A stretch of DNA of 64,000 nucleotides from Nectonema munidae (taxonomy: Eukaryota; Nematomorpha; Nectonematoida; Nectonematidae), in contig JAUIRK010000509.1 of assembly GCA_030549495.1 (NCBI GenBank), positions 928,501 to 992,500 on the forward strand, given 5' to 3'. The notes beneath the pieces are model-generated. The model was given only the letters and a program-made list of their open reading frames with translations. It did not search any database and was not told the DNA's origin. Positions 11,046 to 23,930 of the stretch are shown here, piece after piece (position 1 is the stretch's first letter; the number at the start of each line of letters is the position of its first letter). The position numbers and the translations under genes are program-made.

Positions 11046-11859
11046 AAAAATAATAAGCTCAAAAAACCAAACAAACTGTAATTAATCCTTGAAATAAAAG
11101 TCATTTTCAAAAATTTTGGTTTTCGACGTTTTGGTTTTGCGAAGTTTTGACCAGACGGTTGTTAAAAGTGGTGGGCGAAAAATGTGCCATTATTTTCTTG
11201 ATTTGATGAACATTTTACATGAATTTTATCAGATATAATTAATAATTAACCCTAAATATAAGAATGAGCCCATTTTTTACATTAAAAAAGGCAATCGAAT
11301 AGTTCCTTAAAATGAAAAAAAATTTTGCAACTGTTAAAACTACAGTTTCTTCATTAACCTGTTAATTCATTGCCCAATATCGTTTAACCGAAAAATTAAT
11401 CAGTTAAATTTTGAGTGCATAAAGTTATACAACATAAGGTACAGAAATAGTTTTCGTCACGAATTACGGGAAAAATAAACGCAATTTCATTAGAGCATAA
11501 TCACAAATCCCGAACAAGGAAATGAGGTTATGCAATGCCGTTTTTAAAAAGACGTGATATAATTACACAAGTCGTTGATTTACAATAGTTTAATATGGGT
11601 TAAAAGTATTTATATACGTAAATTTATTGTTTTGCTAGAGAATTGAGCCTTATTCAACGGTTAATAGTCAGTTAATTTTCACAGATTATCATTACTAGTT
11701 AAAACTAATCATGTCAAGTAATGGGAAAGAAAGGGTCGTTATAAATTTACAGAGAATGGTATACCATGCGAGCAATGATTTGTGAGCTGCTGGAAAAGTT
11801 ATCGGCAAAAATTGTTCATGAAGCGATTTTTTCGTAGGACGGCGTTTTCGAAATACGGA

Positions 11860-12084
11860 CTTTAATGGAAAACGATTTTCTACCTCCTAACACGTTTGCA
11901 AAGTAACGAAAAGTGAAGTCTCGTAGACAGTTTTCAGCAAAGCTTCCTTCAGCTGTGAACAGTGAAGTTGCAATTCTGGAGGATTCTAACCCAAAACGAT
12001 ACGATTACACATTCTAGGTAACCTTGGCTTAAAATAATCGATCTAATAAGGTGTTAGGGGGTAGAAAATCGTGTTCCATTAAAG
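11860..12084. mobile_element. Short inverted-repeat (MITE-like) element
   Basis: Two 34-base arms face each other, 11860-11893 and 12051-12084. They share CTTTAATGGAA, ACGATTTTCTACC and CCTAACAC with about three differences. The 157-base centre has no coding content. No target duplication is clear, so the superfamily is unknown. Confidence 0.6.
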
Positions 12085-14254
12085 AGTCAAGGTACTCATG
12101 CCTCCACTTTAAAGAAATGTTCATATACGTGATATAAGAAGTTGATGAAGGATTCGCATACAATAATTTAAGCTTCTGAGATACCTTATAAGCCAGCCAG
12201 AATGGTATTGGGTTCAGTAAATGTAAATAAAAAAAAGATTGCTTACGAACTTAGGGAAGCAGAATTTTTGAACACTTTCCTAAAAAAAATGGCATTTGAA
12301 AGAGAATGAAAGATTTATTTAAAAAACAGAAGAAAGTGACAAACAGGCACCTACATTGCAAGTCCTATCCTCACATTTGTGAGGGTTAGAAACTTTTAGA
12401 TGTGGCATACATCAGGGTGTTGGCATTCCCAAGATCTAAGAAAGGGATGGTCTGGGAGGAAAGGGACCAAACTCAGAGTGGGAAATACTGACAACCAGGG
12501 ATATCGCTACATAATCTACATTCTGCATAAATCTAAGAAGATGTTCACCTAATTTTATACACGCGATATATTAATTCATTATGCATTCGTAAATCGAATT
12601 AGAATTTAGCTTACTTTTTCAATTTTTTGTGTTCGTTTTAAAATTACTTGACCAAAAGTGAGTTTTAATTTTGGTATCTAGAAAACGATAAATTTCATAG
12701 AGACAATGTGAAATTGTAAAACGGAAAGCTGCTATTTTTTCTAAAAACTACGTTCAATACATACTCGCGTATTAGACAACGATTTTTCTCAAAAAAGACA
12801 AAAATGAATTTTCGTTTTTACGCGCGTCAATCAAAATCCAATTATGGCTGCCATTCCAAGCCAGATGTTGTGAGTTGTAGCGAGCGATAAAATAAGACAG
12901 ATGTCCAAAAAGGGATGATAATGTGACTCCAGGACCCGTGGGCTTATCGCGGAGGTAGGCTCTCAAATGAAAGAAATTTAATTGCGTTAGAGAGATTTCT
13001 GCAGCACAAGTGTCGTGGACAAGGCGAAGTGAAGAAGACTGGCGTTAATCTTGGAGGCGCTCGTTTTATTTCTGGTCAGGACATTTAAGTCTCATTTCTA
13101 CGAGCTGAAGAACACGTGGATGGCCAGTGGAGAAGCAGTGCAAATCAACTAAGGAAACTTTAAACGTTCCAACATTCCTAAGACCTGCGAGAAAGAGCCT
13201 GATATGGTCCAATTGCAGGCTTAGATCGAAGTCTTTGAATTTTGATCTGATTGTCATCCTCATCTTTGCACTTTAACGGCATTGATGATTCCCAGCATGC
13301 CTGGATAAGCAGAGTCAGCATGAAAGACAAATCACCAAGCTGAGTCAAATGAATTAATGTAGTTGTATCTTGCATTAACCAAAATAATGACAGTTTTATC
13401 TTGCTTCTATTGAAGTATAAATATGCGTTTCTGGGAAAAACTTGTACAATTTGCCTCGTCTTCTTCACAGGTCCGAATAAATTCAACTAATTTTCCTGCA
13501 TAATTGAACCTTGGCTTAAACGCGAATACGAAGATGAGAAATATTTGAAAAGTTCATTTTTCCTTAAGTAACACTTTGAATCCTCGTTCCTATGTATCTC
13601 TGATCAACAAAGATTTAAAAAATATCCAATGATCGAATATAAGCTGAGACGTTGAAATATAGGAAATAAGAGATAACAGCCTTGAACTGATGGAAATCGC
13701 TTATGATTTGAATGAGCAGCCACTCCTACTAATTATATTTTTATCATAAACTATAAGAAGTTACGTCCATTTAAGATTCACTCAGTTGCTATCCTTTCTG
13801 GTAAATGTACATTCATCCTCAAAATTTGACCATCTGAACAAATATCCATTTGAACCTCTCGCTTCCTCTCAACATTATCATCCACAGAGAATTACCATTT
13901 TCAAAAAATACAAGTTATCAGTTGGTAAAAATTAAAAAAAATTGTTTCTCAGTTAATTTGTTAGTTAGTACTAGTTAGTACAAAGTTAAAATTGAAATAA
14001 ATCATTTTGTTTTTAAGAGTGTCCATTGTCGTTGGAAGAAAATGTTTCTGGAGGAAGTGGTAGATTCACAAAGGGGCGATGGAGTGATCGCACCCTCCCC
14101 CTCTCTCTCTCTCTTCCATTGCCAATTTTTTTAGCATATCAGTGTAAATAGTTCAATCAGAATTTGTTTCATTTTGTGAAAAAAGTGTTGTGCTTATATT
14201 CATTAACATGATGTTTGTGAATGTTCCTTGTGCAATACGAATCATACTCTAAAA

Positions 14255-14714
14255 CAGTGTTTTTCAAGGTGGTCCCCCAAGGGGTCCCCAATATTTTTAA
14301 AGGAGGCCAGGTGTAAATATAACAATTTGTTGAGGGAAAGTTGAGAAATTGCAAAAAAATTGATATATTATGGCAAAAAGCAGAATTATATGTGAATGCT
14401 TTCCCATTTTCATATCTCGTTGAATCAGAATTGATACTAAAGAAATTTTTATTTGTCTGCATTCAAAGTGTTTACAGTTCAAAAATTGTGACTTTTGATT
14501 TAATAAAATTTGATTTTATAAAGTTTAATACATTTTTAATAGAAAAACAGGGTTAAAAACGCATGCTATATTAAATAAATTGAGTAAACAGAAGTAAAAA
14601 TAGTGATCAAGAACGGTTTCTTACTCTTATATTCAATGACTTAAAAAATAAGGGATGCGCAAAAAATTGGAAGTTTGAAAAGGGCCCATATGAGAAAAAC
14701 GTTCAGAATAACTG
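14255..14714 (+). mobile_element. Small hAT element (460 bp) with 8-bp target duplication
   Basis: Ends are CAGTGTTTTTCAAGG (left) and the complement of CAGTTATTCTGAACG (right). Flanks CTCTAAAA (14247-14254) and TTCTAAAG (14715-14722) match at 6 of 8 bases and suit the hAT target preference nTnnnnAn. Inside, a forward frame includes AFPFSYLVESELI, like the PFxxxYLxESxFS motif near the C-terminus of some hAT transposases. This is an internally deleted, non-autonomous copy. Confidence 0.65.
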
Positions 14715-14734
14715 TTCTAAAGTAATGCGGTAGG

Positions 14735-14968
14735 CATTCATTCATTCATTCATTCATTCATTCATTCATTCATTCATTCATTCATTCATTCATTCATTCA
14801 TTCATTCATTCATTCATTCATTCATTCATTCATTCATTCATTCATTCATTCATTCATTCATTCATTCATTCATTCATTCATTCATTCATTCATTCATTCA
14901 TTCATTCATTCATTCATTCATTCATTCATTCATTCATTCATTCATTCATTCATTCATTTATTCATTCA
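14735..14968. repeat. (CATT)n microsatellite, about 58 units
   Basis: About 234 bases of CATT repeat with one substitution near the end (CATTTATT). It begins 20 bases beyond the right end of the small hAT element. Confidence 0.97.
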
Positions 14969-15247
14969 CATTGATTTTGCATATAGAAAATTCAGGTTAA
15001 AATGTTATAAAATCGGCCCTGTTTAAATTATCTTCTAGATACGCACCCGCTCGGAGGAGGGGGACCTTAAAGATCCAAAGTCGGGGTTGTATATTACGTA
15101 GAAGCATGCTTTTTATAGTTGACTGAAAACCTTCTGCCATGAAGTGGTTATGAGTTTCACGCCACTCAGTTCTATATCAAGAGATGGCACCCAAAGTGTC
15201 GATGTAGGCAAAAAGAAAGCTAGCTTAAAATGAGAGATGAGTTTTAC

Positions 15248-15322
15248 CTTTTTGAAATGGTTGATATCAACGATGTTTGCAGGGGATGCGCTGTTGACCA
15301 CAAACTCGGGTCCAAAATTCAT
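15248..15322 (-). CDS. FERM gene, exon 6 (link into F1)
   Basis: This 75-base exon reads MNFGPEFVVNSASPANIVDI and ends HFKK at donor GTAAAA, after acceptor CTCTTTTAG. Phase 0 at both ends, so its loss or inclusion would not shift the frame. The leading Met could in principle serve as an internal start, but the frame is open into the upstream exon. Confidence 0.7.
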
Positions 15323-16340
15323 CTAAAAGAGAAAATACCTGTTTTCAATGCCAAAATACTATTAACTTTCTTTGCATGAAACGCGTTTGCCTACTTGCAC
15401 ATCATTGTAAAAATTAATTAAGAAAATAATTAGTTGTTGTGATTAATTTGTATAATCTATAATAATATAATCTAGATGATGTAAGTCGGATCCCACATAT
15501 GTGAGTTTGAAAGAAAAATGACATCAACTTATCCGATCAATTGTGTCCTGCTCACAACCCAACAGCTCTCTATCTCTTCATTATCATCCAACATTTCTAC
15601 CCAAAGATCCTAATCCTACCTCCATCTCTTGTGCACACTTTTCAATTCTTTCATGATGCATAATGTCAGAGTAAAATAAAATATTTCAAACTTCCTATAA
15701 ATAGTTCTTTTATTTTGAAACGACTATTTTAACTTTAAGTTCGTCCTCTCTTACTTTCATTTTTTTCTTTTTATGATATAATACTGGTAGAGTGCATTCA
15801 TACAGACTTCTATAACTCCGTAATTTTCTTCAACTCAGAAACTTCTAGTACCAATCATAATTTGAGCAAATTCGTTGCTAAATCAGTCAATTATGAATGC
15901 TTTTTCACTTTTTTACTTCAAATCAAAAAAATCAATAAAAGATTTAAATCGCTTTCACATTCCTATGTATTCGTATAAAAAGAATATGAATGTTAGAGCA
16001 AATATGAAGAATGGAGAAGTTACGTAGTTAACTAATTAAAATTATGAAATATATCTTCAATGCTATTTTAATTGCGTTATACAAATCATGATATATTTTT
16101 ACTGCGGAAAGAAAAAAGAATCAATTTTTAATGCATCCTCTTAGGATAATGTTTATCTACCCTTTGCTCAAGTCTACGTTAATTCATTATCTTCTTTTTG
16201 AATGTAGGAATGAAGAACTCATATTTTTTCTCGATTCAATTCGAAAGATAGGAGTTCCTTAAAAAACATTAACGAGAAATTCCCATATAGTCACAAATGT
16301 CACCACATGTGTTAAGTTATGGAAAAAAAATACGCCCTAC

Positions 16341-16605
16341 CTTACAACTTTTTTCCGTCTCTTCTTTTTCGTCACTTTGGGCGAAGGGAGCGCCGAGCCA
16401 AAAATTGTACCCTTCGTTCTCGCCAACTTCCTTCTTCGGGAGAGTGCGCTTGTTCAACGCGTTGCTGTTTTCTCCATCCTCACCCACTATACTGACCTTG
16501 GAGAATCTCTTCTCGGATTTAGGTGCAGATTCGCCCTCATCTTCTTTTTTGGAGGAAAGTGGGGCTTTGTTCGGAGAAAATGAATTGCACAAACTCAGAT
16601 CAGAT
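16341..16605 (-). CDS. FERM gene, exon 5 (charged, disordered)
   Basis: This 265-base exon encodes about 88 residues, mostly Ser, Lys, Glu and Pro, for example APLSSKKEDEGESAPKSEKR and NALNKRTLPKKEVGENEGYN. Acceptor TTTTGTATTAG, donor GTAGGG. A better-looking donor (GTAAGG) five bases earlier would put the next exon into a frame with an early stop, so the frame favours the weaker site. Confidence 0.75.
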
Positions 16606-17407
16606 CTAATACAAAATGCACAACTTTTACATCTGATTCTGTTGAGATAGAGATTGAATGAAAACTCATCCTTTGGACCAAGGGAGAAACCGAAGAGATA
16701 GCACATCGTTATCCGTCGGAACAATCTTCCCCTAATAATATCCACAAAAGATTCGCTCAAGTCTAGCAATGCCGCATTTAACTCATACTGTGTGTGCGTT
16801 TATAAAAAGTTATGGCGTGTGTCAAAATATCCAATTAAAATAAATGAGTCAAATGAAAGATTTTTTTCAGAAAATGTTACCTTTTAATTTAAGTTTCAAA
16901 AAAACTAATATCAAATCGATAACATTGATATAACTAGCTCAGTAATATCAATCGATTATTTAAACTATTGATCACCTCTCATTAAACTTTACAGCCTACA
17001 TAACTAACTCACAAAATACACTCCTTCAAAATTGCCAGTGTGTTAATATCATAACTAATATTAACTTAAAAGAAATTTAAAACTTTAGATTTAAAATATT
17101 TCTCAATAATCCCAAATATTCCACTGAATTAACGATCAACACAAATTGCCAAAAGCAATAATCAATCGTGTAATGATTGCATATATAGAGTTTGTTTAAA
17201 AAGCTTTTCAAAATTTTTGGTCAAGAAAAGATTTTATAAAAATAAAATCTATAAAAAAAGTTTTATAAAAAAATTGAAAGTTTTAAACTCGGTCCAAGGA
17301 ATGCCATGCATATTATAAACGTGTGCTCAATAAACGAATGTTGTTTCATCAAAAGACGATGAATTTGTGGGAATAGACAAAGGAAGAATAAAAAGAAAAA
17401 GCAATAC

Positions 17408-17563
17408 TTTGATTTGGCAGTGGACTCATTTGAATCCATTTTGAAGAATTCGCCCTTTTGTTTCAAGATGGCACTTCCCATTGAAGGCATGATGGAATCC
17501 TTGCGAAGAACTTTACTAGACTTTTTGTAGGAGGGAGTCACTTCTTCACAGAAGCTGATGAAT
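17408..17563 (-). CDS. FERM gene, exon 4
   Basis: The acceptor GATTTCAG is followed by 156 bases reading FISFCEEVTPSYKKSSKVLR, then KDSIMPSMGSAILKQKGEFF and a Ser/Thr-rich end at donor GTATTG. The phase is 2 in and 2 out. No domain; Lys/Ser-rich. GC content is above its flanks. Confidence 0.75.
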
Positions 17564-17823
17564 CTGAAATCTTTCAAAAGTGAAAAGTTAGTTACTTTCA
17601 AGTATTTTTTATCATAGTCACTATTAAAAGGTGGATGAAATCTGCTAAAAATCCTCAGTCGAATCATTAGAATCGGACAATTGAATTAACCATCTAAAAT
17701 CTTGATCTTAATCTAAAACATATCTTTTAAGAATCTACATTCAGATTCAAATTTATTGACTGGTTCAAAATACTGAAAACTTCAATTTGAATAAAATATT
17801 TTTACATGTAGCATAGTTTAGAA

Positions 17824-19130
17824 CAGGGATGTCCAACCCAAAACAAGCAGCGGGCCATTTAGAAAAGTTATTGGACACGGTCGGGCCGCACCTATTTAAA
17901 AAAATAACAATACTTTTTTTATAAAATATTTATGAGAAACTTTTTTATCCTGATTACTGATTATCACAATTTTTATGAAAATTAAACATAAAATGAGTAG
18001 TTAATTGAAAGAGTTATTTTTATTTATAAAAGCTGTCTCTCACTTTTACAAATAATTCAAATTCAAATTTTTCAAATGAAAACATTGGGATTAATGTGTG
18101 AATACGCTATTTTATATTAAGTGAATTAATACTTGTAATCTATTTACAGTTCACTTGTATCATTGAGAGCTTCTTTGACATCTTTTGTCTTTTGCCAAAA
18201 CGTCAATTTGTGGTTTGATTTTATTTGATGCAGCTATCCGTAGAGAAGATATTTTAAGTTTTCATCGGTCAGTCTTGTGCGCAAATAATTTTTGTTAAGC
18301 TTCATCAGTGAAAAAAATTTCTCGCATTTATACGTACTCCCAAACATACAAACTATTTTTTTGACCAAATGAATCAGCTTTGGAAACTGGCTTCCATCAA
18401 GACTTGAGTAGAATTTGGGAATAAAGCTAAGCTAGAAATGAGATGTTTCATACTCGAACCCGAAAGTAATTAATCTTTGCAGGTAAATTTGAATGCATCC
18501 ATGCTGTCAGTGGAATCAGCAAATTCATCATCAAGGTTATCAATAATCTTTGGACATCATCCGTGTATCGCTTGGCATCAAATGTGACAGTTTAGTCTTA
18601 AATTTTAAATTGTAAATAAAAAAATAATTTCTTTTCTGTCCAAGATTTCTACAATTTTAACTTGATTGCAAAAGCATTTATTTAAATCAACATATGTTAA
18701 ATAGTTTTCATTGCATCTTGAATCTCAAGACTAAATCGTCTCACCATTGTGCATAACTTAATTCTTCATAAACTTGATTGCGTTTCGGTAAGAAATCTTT
18801 AATGTCGGGACGTAGCTTTTCAAATCTACAAATTACTTTGGCTTTTACTCAACTTTATCTTTAAAACTGGACTTGCATATGTAAGATGAAATCACCATAC
18901 TCAGCGTCTACTTTTTCTCAAACACAGCGTTTTTCGCCAGATTTCTACCCTGATTTTAGCAAATACAGCAAGATGCTCTCAAATTTAATAAAAAACATTC
19001 AGAAAAACAAACTTGTTGATGAATTGTGTAATGGAAACTCATGAAGGATAATAAAATCTTCGTTATTCTTACCAAGAGAAACAAAGTCAACGTTTATTCT
19101 TATCATTGTTGTAATTGGGACTAATTTATG
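17824..19130 (-). mobile_element. hAT transposon relic with transposase remains
   Basis: The left end CAGGGATGTCCAACCC, followed by GCGGGCC and CGGGCCGCAC, is a hAT terminus. Further right the minus strand reads IHLVKKIVCMFGSTYKCEKF, FSLMKLNKNYLRTRLTDENL and KYLL, the hAT dimerisation domain of the type found in vertebrate-like Charlie and GTF2IRD2-related elements. Earlier transposase remnants (PDIKDFLPKRNQVYEELSYA) lie near 18790-18850. Stops and frame changes occur throughout, and the other terminus was not found. Lies in the intron between FERM exons 3 and 4. Confidence 0.75.
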
Positions 19131-19508
19131 AGGAGGTTACATCATTTTCAAGAACAAAATTCTCTCAGGCGAATGGATTACTCTGAGAAATACTTTAATG
19201 CTCCTCACCACGCGTTCATTGTAAGAGAACCCATATGTGCAAGAATACACCCAACGAAATATTGACAATATCAATTGACTCACCAAACTGCCAGGTAAAG
19301 AACTACACTTCTGAATTAAATTTTGCGTGATTATTTGCATTTTAAGTCTTTGAGTAACTTCATTCCTTGAAAGGCTTTAAAGAACTTTTTTTAAAAGTTA
19401 CGCACTCCTGGCTTAGACTAAATCTTCTCTTCCTCTACCACCATATTTTTTCATAGACCAAAATATCAGCACAATTCTGGGAATAAAAATACGAGCTTCA
19501 AACCTCAC

Positions 19509-19569
19509 CTCTGCATTTGATTTAGGTTTGCATTCCATTTTGGGGATAAATTGAGAAACGAATTTTGAT
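19509..19569 (-). CDS. FERM gene, exon 3
   Basis: This is a 61-base exon between acceptor CATATTCTTAG and strong donor GTGAGG, reading QNSFLNLSPKWNANLNQMQ. It is phase 1 in and 2 out; both junction codons (Asp, Arg) are completed by neighbours. It is short and Asn-rich, so support comes mainly from the splice sites and phase agreement. Confidence 0.6.
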
Positions 19570-20094
19570 CTAAGAATATGGTTGAAGAAGAAAACACTTT
19601 CAAATTTTTGGTGTTCCGAAAACAAGTTTTTAAGCCTCATTCTTTCAAAATTGTTTTAAAACGATGAAACTTGTTACATAAAGTTTTTTCTCATCTTTAG
19701 AAATAGAGAGAAAAAGCCTATATTATCATTTGTCTACTAAAAAAGTATCTAAATAGTTTATTAATAAATAGGTTTATTAAAATGTGGATTAGCACTCTTG
19801 AAACATCTGGTATCGTTAAGAGTGATGCAAATTGATAGACAATCAAATTGTATCATTTATGATTTTTGCAGGGAAAATAACGATCCTTAATTGAACAAAG
19901 AACGAACTAACAAAAAAACGAACTAATTTCAAAATGCTTTTAGTAATTACTTTAAATAAATAGAGAAATTTTAAATTATTTTACCTTCCTAGCATTTTCT
20001 TAACTATTAGGGGTATAAAAAATATTGCTCAATGTATTGATAAAGTATTGATTTCAATGTGTTCAATTGGATGCTAGTGAATAAATAGAGTTAC

Positions 20095-20225
20095 CTTTCT
20101 GTCTGTAGTTCGAATGGGGGTATTCATCATCTTCAAGACTCTGTGAAAAAATTTGCTTTTGACTGGAGTATTCCCTTATTGAATTTTTCTGCATTTTTCG
20201 GAGCTCATCTTGTGTTTTTTGCAAT
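20095..20225 (-). CDS. FERM gene, exon 2 (coil-like)
   Basis: The acceptor TTTTTTTACTAG precedes 131 bases reading LQKTQDELRKMQKNSIREYS, then SQKQIFSQSLEDDEYPHSN and YRQ before donor GTAACT. The first part has the spacing of a short coiled coil. Phase 2 in and 1 out. Confidence 0.7.
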
Positions 20226-20737
20226 CTAGTAAAAAAAATTTTGTTAAAAAAGTCTAAATAATTTTTCTGAATGTTGAAAAGATTTTCTTTTTGTTGGAAT
20301 TTGAAATTGTGGTCTAGTTTAGGAAAATTTTCAATTTCTTGAAACTAAAAGTTTCAATTAGTTTTTAGTAACTAGTATTCTCTTATTTAGAAAAAAAGGA
20401 ATCCAGATTCCGATTTCTCGATCCAAAGACGCAATCTACATTTACGTTATTTGAAAAGACGCTGTCTTTTCAATTTTCAAAACGGTATATGGTGCAAAAA
20501 AAATATTTAAAAGATGTCATTTATAATTCTTGACTTAGCCATATGTTAGTCGCTATTTTATATTATTTTTCTTCTTTGTCTAGGCATACACCTTTCCTGT
20601 AAGAACGGGATCAGCGGCTTTATTCAATTCCCTCCATTTCCTCAATCTTTCACATCTTCATCTTTGAAACTGATTTGCTTTCTTTTCTGCCTCAAACCAT
20701 TTTTGCATTTCTTTCCTTCTTGGTACCTGCCCATATA

Positions 20738-22612
20738 CAGTAAAACCTGCCTTAGCGACCACCTGTATTAAACGACCCACTGTCAATAACGGCCAGTTTT
20801 TTCCACCGGACGAAAATTGAACTGTTTTCACCATATAACTTGAAAAAATAGTGCAATTGTTGCACAGTAAGAGTAGTAAAACTGAATTTCTTTTGTGACA
20901 CATCATATGTCATACCGCAATACTTTGATCACAATCAATATGACATGGATGAAATCAGCCTTATGATGGATAAAAGTAGTTTTTCATATCTTTTGTTCTT
21001 GTTGTTTTTCACGTAAGTTTATTGGTTACAAATTTTAATATAATTTTGTTAGATCATGTTTACACAGTTGGTAATATGTCGAAAAAAAGAACATCTCTTA
21101 CTCTTCAACAAAAGTACGATCTAATTAAACTTCTTGATAGTGGCAGAGCAGCTTATAAAATAGTTGCTGACATCGGTGTAGGCAAAACTCAAATCCAAAC
21201 ATTAAGAAAAATAAAAGCACACATGTTAGAAGATTATTCTAAATCTTGTGTGTCAACAGTTTCAAAAAGAAAAAACCATCTCACAGGTAATGAAGAGATA
21301 AACACTCTAACATAAAGGGGGTTTATTGACGCTTGGCTAGAGGCCTTCCAGTCAGTGGACCAATTCTCAAAACCAAGGCTTTGCTGAAGAACTTGGAGAA
21401 TCGAATTTTAAAGCTTCAAATGGTTGCCTGGAGAGCTTTATTCGTAGAAACAACATGGTTTTTGCTAACATGACAGGCGAAAGAGCAGATATTTGCCAAT
21501 CAACCGTTGAAGAATGGAAATTGAAACTTGAGAAAATTTGTGAATGCTATAAGAAGAAAGACATTTTTATTTTAGACGAAACTGGGCTTTTTTTCAAAGA
21601 CACAACAAAAAAACTTTTCATTTGAAAGGTAAAAAAAATTTCGAATTGTTGAATTTGTATAATTTTTGATAGTTTTTATGTGAAGAATGTCCAGGTGGAA
21701 AACGATCAAAGGAAAGAATAAAAATAAGCACTTTGTGCCAGTATGACTGGAGAAAAAATAAAACCTTTAGTGCTTGCAAAATCAAAGTCTCGTAGATGTT
21801 TTTCAAAAGTGAAGTTGAGCTCTTTACCAGTGGAGTACTAGTTTAATAGAAAAGCTTGAATGACTGGTGAGATTTTGAAGAATAACTACAAAATTTTAAT
21901 AGGAAAATGAAAGTTGAAAAAAGGAACGTTCATTTTTTTGTTCATTTCTATTCATTGATAATGCCCCTTGTCATCCCAATCTTAAGCTCAGTAACGTTAA
22001 AATTCAATTCCTTCTCATGAGAATAAGTTGAAGGAAGCACAATCAAGAAAAGTTTCACAAAGGCCGGATTTCGCAAAGAAAGCATTTCTGTGTGAAATCC
22101 TGAGATTGAAGAAGAAATTCCTACTGCCGTGAAAAATTTAAGTAGAGATGTTTTTGGGGCTGAGTATGATAAAGCTGTTGCGAATATTGGTAAAGACTTT
22201 TGACTTACCTGCAAAAGAGGAAAAGAAGAGAATTCTTGGAAAGTGATGAAGAAGCAGAAGAAAGTGGAACATGCCCTTTAAAAGAAGCAATAGAAATTTC
22301 CGATAAACTAAAAAAGTTTGCTCTTCATCATGGCTTAGGAAAAGCTCTGGAATACATCGTAAAAAACAAGTTTTGAGCTTGACAAAATGCCAGCCCAATC
22401 CTTACAACAAAAAAGGATAAGTGATTATTTTAAAGTTTGAATTAATTAATTTTAACTTTCATAATTGTGATTCAATCTACTACAACATTTTGGTTTACAA
22501 TTTATTGAAGTCAATATTTTTAAATAATTTCACGCTGTTTTTAACGCCCATCTGTCTAATGCGACCAAAATAAGGTCTTACCTTGAATGGTCGTTTAATA
22601 CAGGTTTGACAT
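20738..22612 (+). mobile_element. Tigger-type DNA transposon (about 1.9 kb), decayed
   Basis: The left terminus starts CAGTAAAACCTG after a TA. The right terminus reads, on the other strand, AAACCTGTATTAAACGACCA, and the left arm repeats CCTGTATTAAACGACC. The transposase starts at 21079 (MSKKRTSLTLQQKYDLIKLL), a CENP-B/pogo-type helix-turn-helix. It continues in other frames with SFIRRNNMVFANMTGE, then FILDETGLFFKD (first Asp, near 21570), CPGGKRSKERI, DNAPCHPNL (second Asp, near 21960) and KSFTKAGF. At least four frame changes or stops make it inactive. It lies in the large intron between FERM exons 1 and 2. Confidence 0.88.
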
Positions 22613-22919
22613 GCCTTTTGCTGCTTTTCCATCAATTCACGATGACATGCAAAAATAGGGTGTCAATAAGGGTTTAATCCTTTCAATCATAAAGCGAGTC
22701 TGCGTATAAAAACAGTCTGTTTTAAGTTTTAATTGAAAAAGATGAGAATCAAATAAAGTTTCAAAAATGTGGTCTTTAAAGCTCTTCAGTGATGAGAAGG
22801 TATTACTTTAAACATTTTTATTACTTTTATCAAAAAACGATATAAAACATAAGGTTTAAAATATCCCATTTATAACGATATTTTTAATTTAAAAACGGGC
22901 CATATTTTTCACGCGGGGT

Positions 22920-23930
22920 TTTCATTTTGGGTTTGTTTCTCTGAAACAGGCAAAAAATGGTTTAGCGCAGTGATCTGGCCAGGCGATAGCAGCATTGCTA
23001 CAAGTAAGCTGTATTCATATATACGCACTGTTTTCATTTCTTGTAAGGAAAGAATGCACATATCAAGGTGTAGATTTTGCAGTAAAATTTAGCAATCGTG
23101 AGATGCAAAAAGCAGCCCAATCATGCACTCAGTATTCCTCCATGACCAATCATAACAAAATGGTTTCAAGGCAAACATTTCCAATATCTCCTCTGTTAAA
23201 TCACTTATGCCTATTCAATCTTCTTTCTATTTTCTTCGATCATGTGTTCCGACTTCCTCTCTTTGATAAAGAAGATTTGAACTTCAAACTCGAATCCTTT
23301 TAAACATTTCTTTGTTCCTTTAGCAAAAAAAAATTAACTTTTCAGGTTTCTCTGATATTGTGGAATTTTTTGGCTTTCCTATTTTCAATTATCAGGTCAC
23401 GGATTTACAATTTACTACCTTGATGTGTTTAGTGATTGATGCCAAACTGAATAGAATAGGGACTATTTCTTATAGGGCGGTAACGATTACGAAGATATCT
23501 GTGAAGAAAGTGGAAAGTGATTTTTGTGAGTGCTGGAAGTGCATTCTACCATATGTTCTCAATGTTAGCTGTGCGCATGAACATCCCATTCAATGATGAA
23601 GAAGGATAAAAAGGAGGAGGGGTGAAGGGCTGGAAACGATTTTGTGTGGAAGGGATTTAGAAGAAAAGGACAAACTTGCTTTGAAGGTAGTTTATTTGAC
23701 GGCTGAGCGTGGCTTTCGGAGGCAGGAGGTCGGAGGGCGTGTTGAAGTGGTAGGAACAGGGGCGTGGGCGATAGTACGAAGCCACCACATTTTCAGGCAT
23801 TCTTCAGCACGGCTGCTAAACACAACAACATATGGTGAGACATTTTTCGAAAAAAGGTTCATTCTGCCGCACTGCTCCGCGATTTCATCATTTCAAGTGG
23901 CGTTAGACAAATTCTAATTACTCAAAATTC
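22920..23930. other. GC-richer intronic stretch, nothing recognised
   Basis: Open stretches of 75-100 codons occur on the plus strand at 22995-23303, 23360-23596 and 23642-23917 with a more balanced residue make-up than chance frames elsewhere (for example TYQGVDFAVKFSNREMQKA). None matches a family I know, and splice joins were not convincing. They could be exons of an unknown gene, a decayed element or chance. Confidence 0.3.

Noticed and set aside
13066-13486. Minus-strand open frames between FERM exons 6 and 7 as an extra exon
   Set aside because: Exons 6 and 7 join in phase 0 to give a normal FERM F1 entry; the frames here have no matching borders and no motif.
20590-20725. Minus-strand coil-like readings (RRKEMQKWFEAEKKANQ and RCERLRKWRELNKAADPVL) as a further FERM exon
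   Set aside because: The two readings are separated by a stop in the same frame, and neither ends in the phase needed to join exon 2 at 20225. The stretch also borders the Tigger insertion. Left out for want of a consistent splice model.
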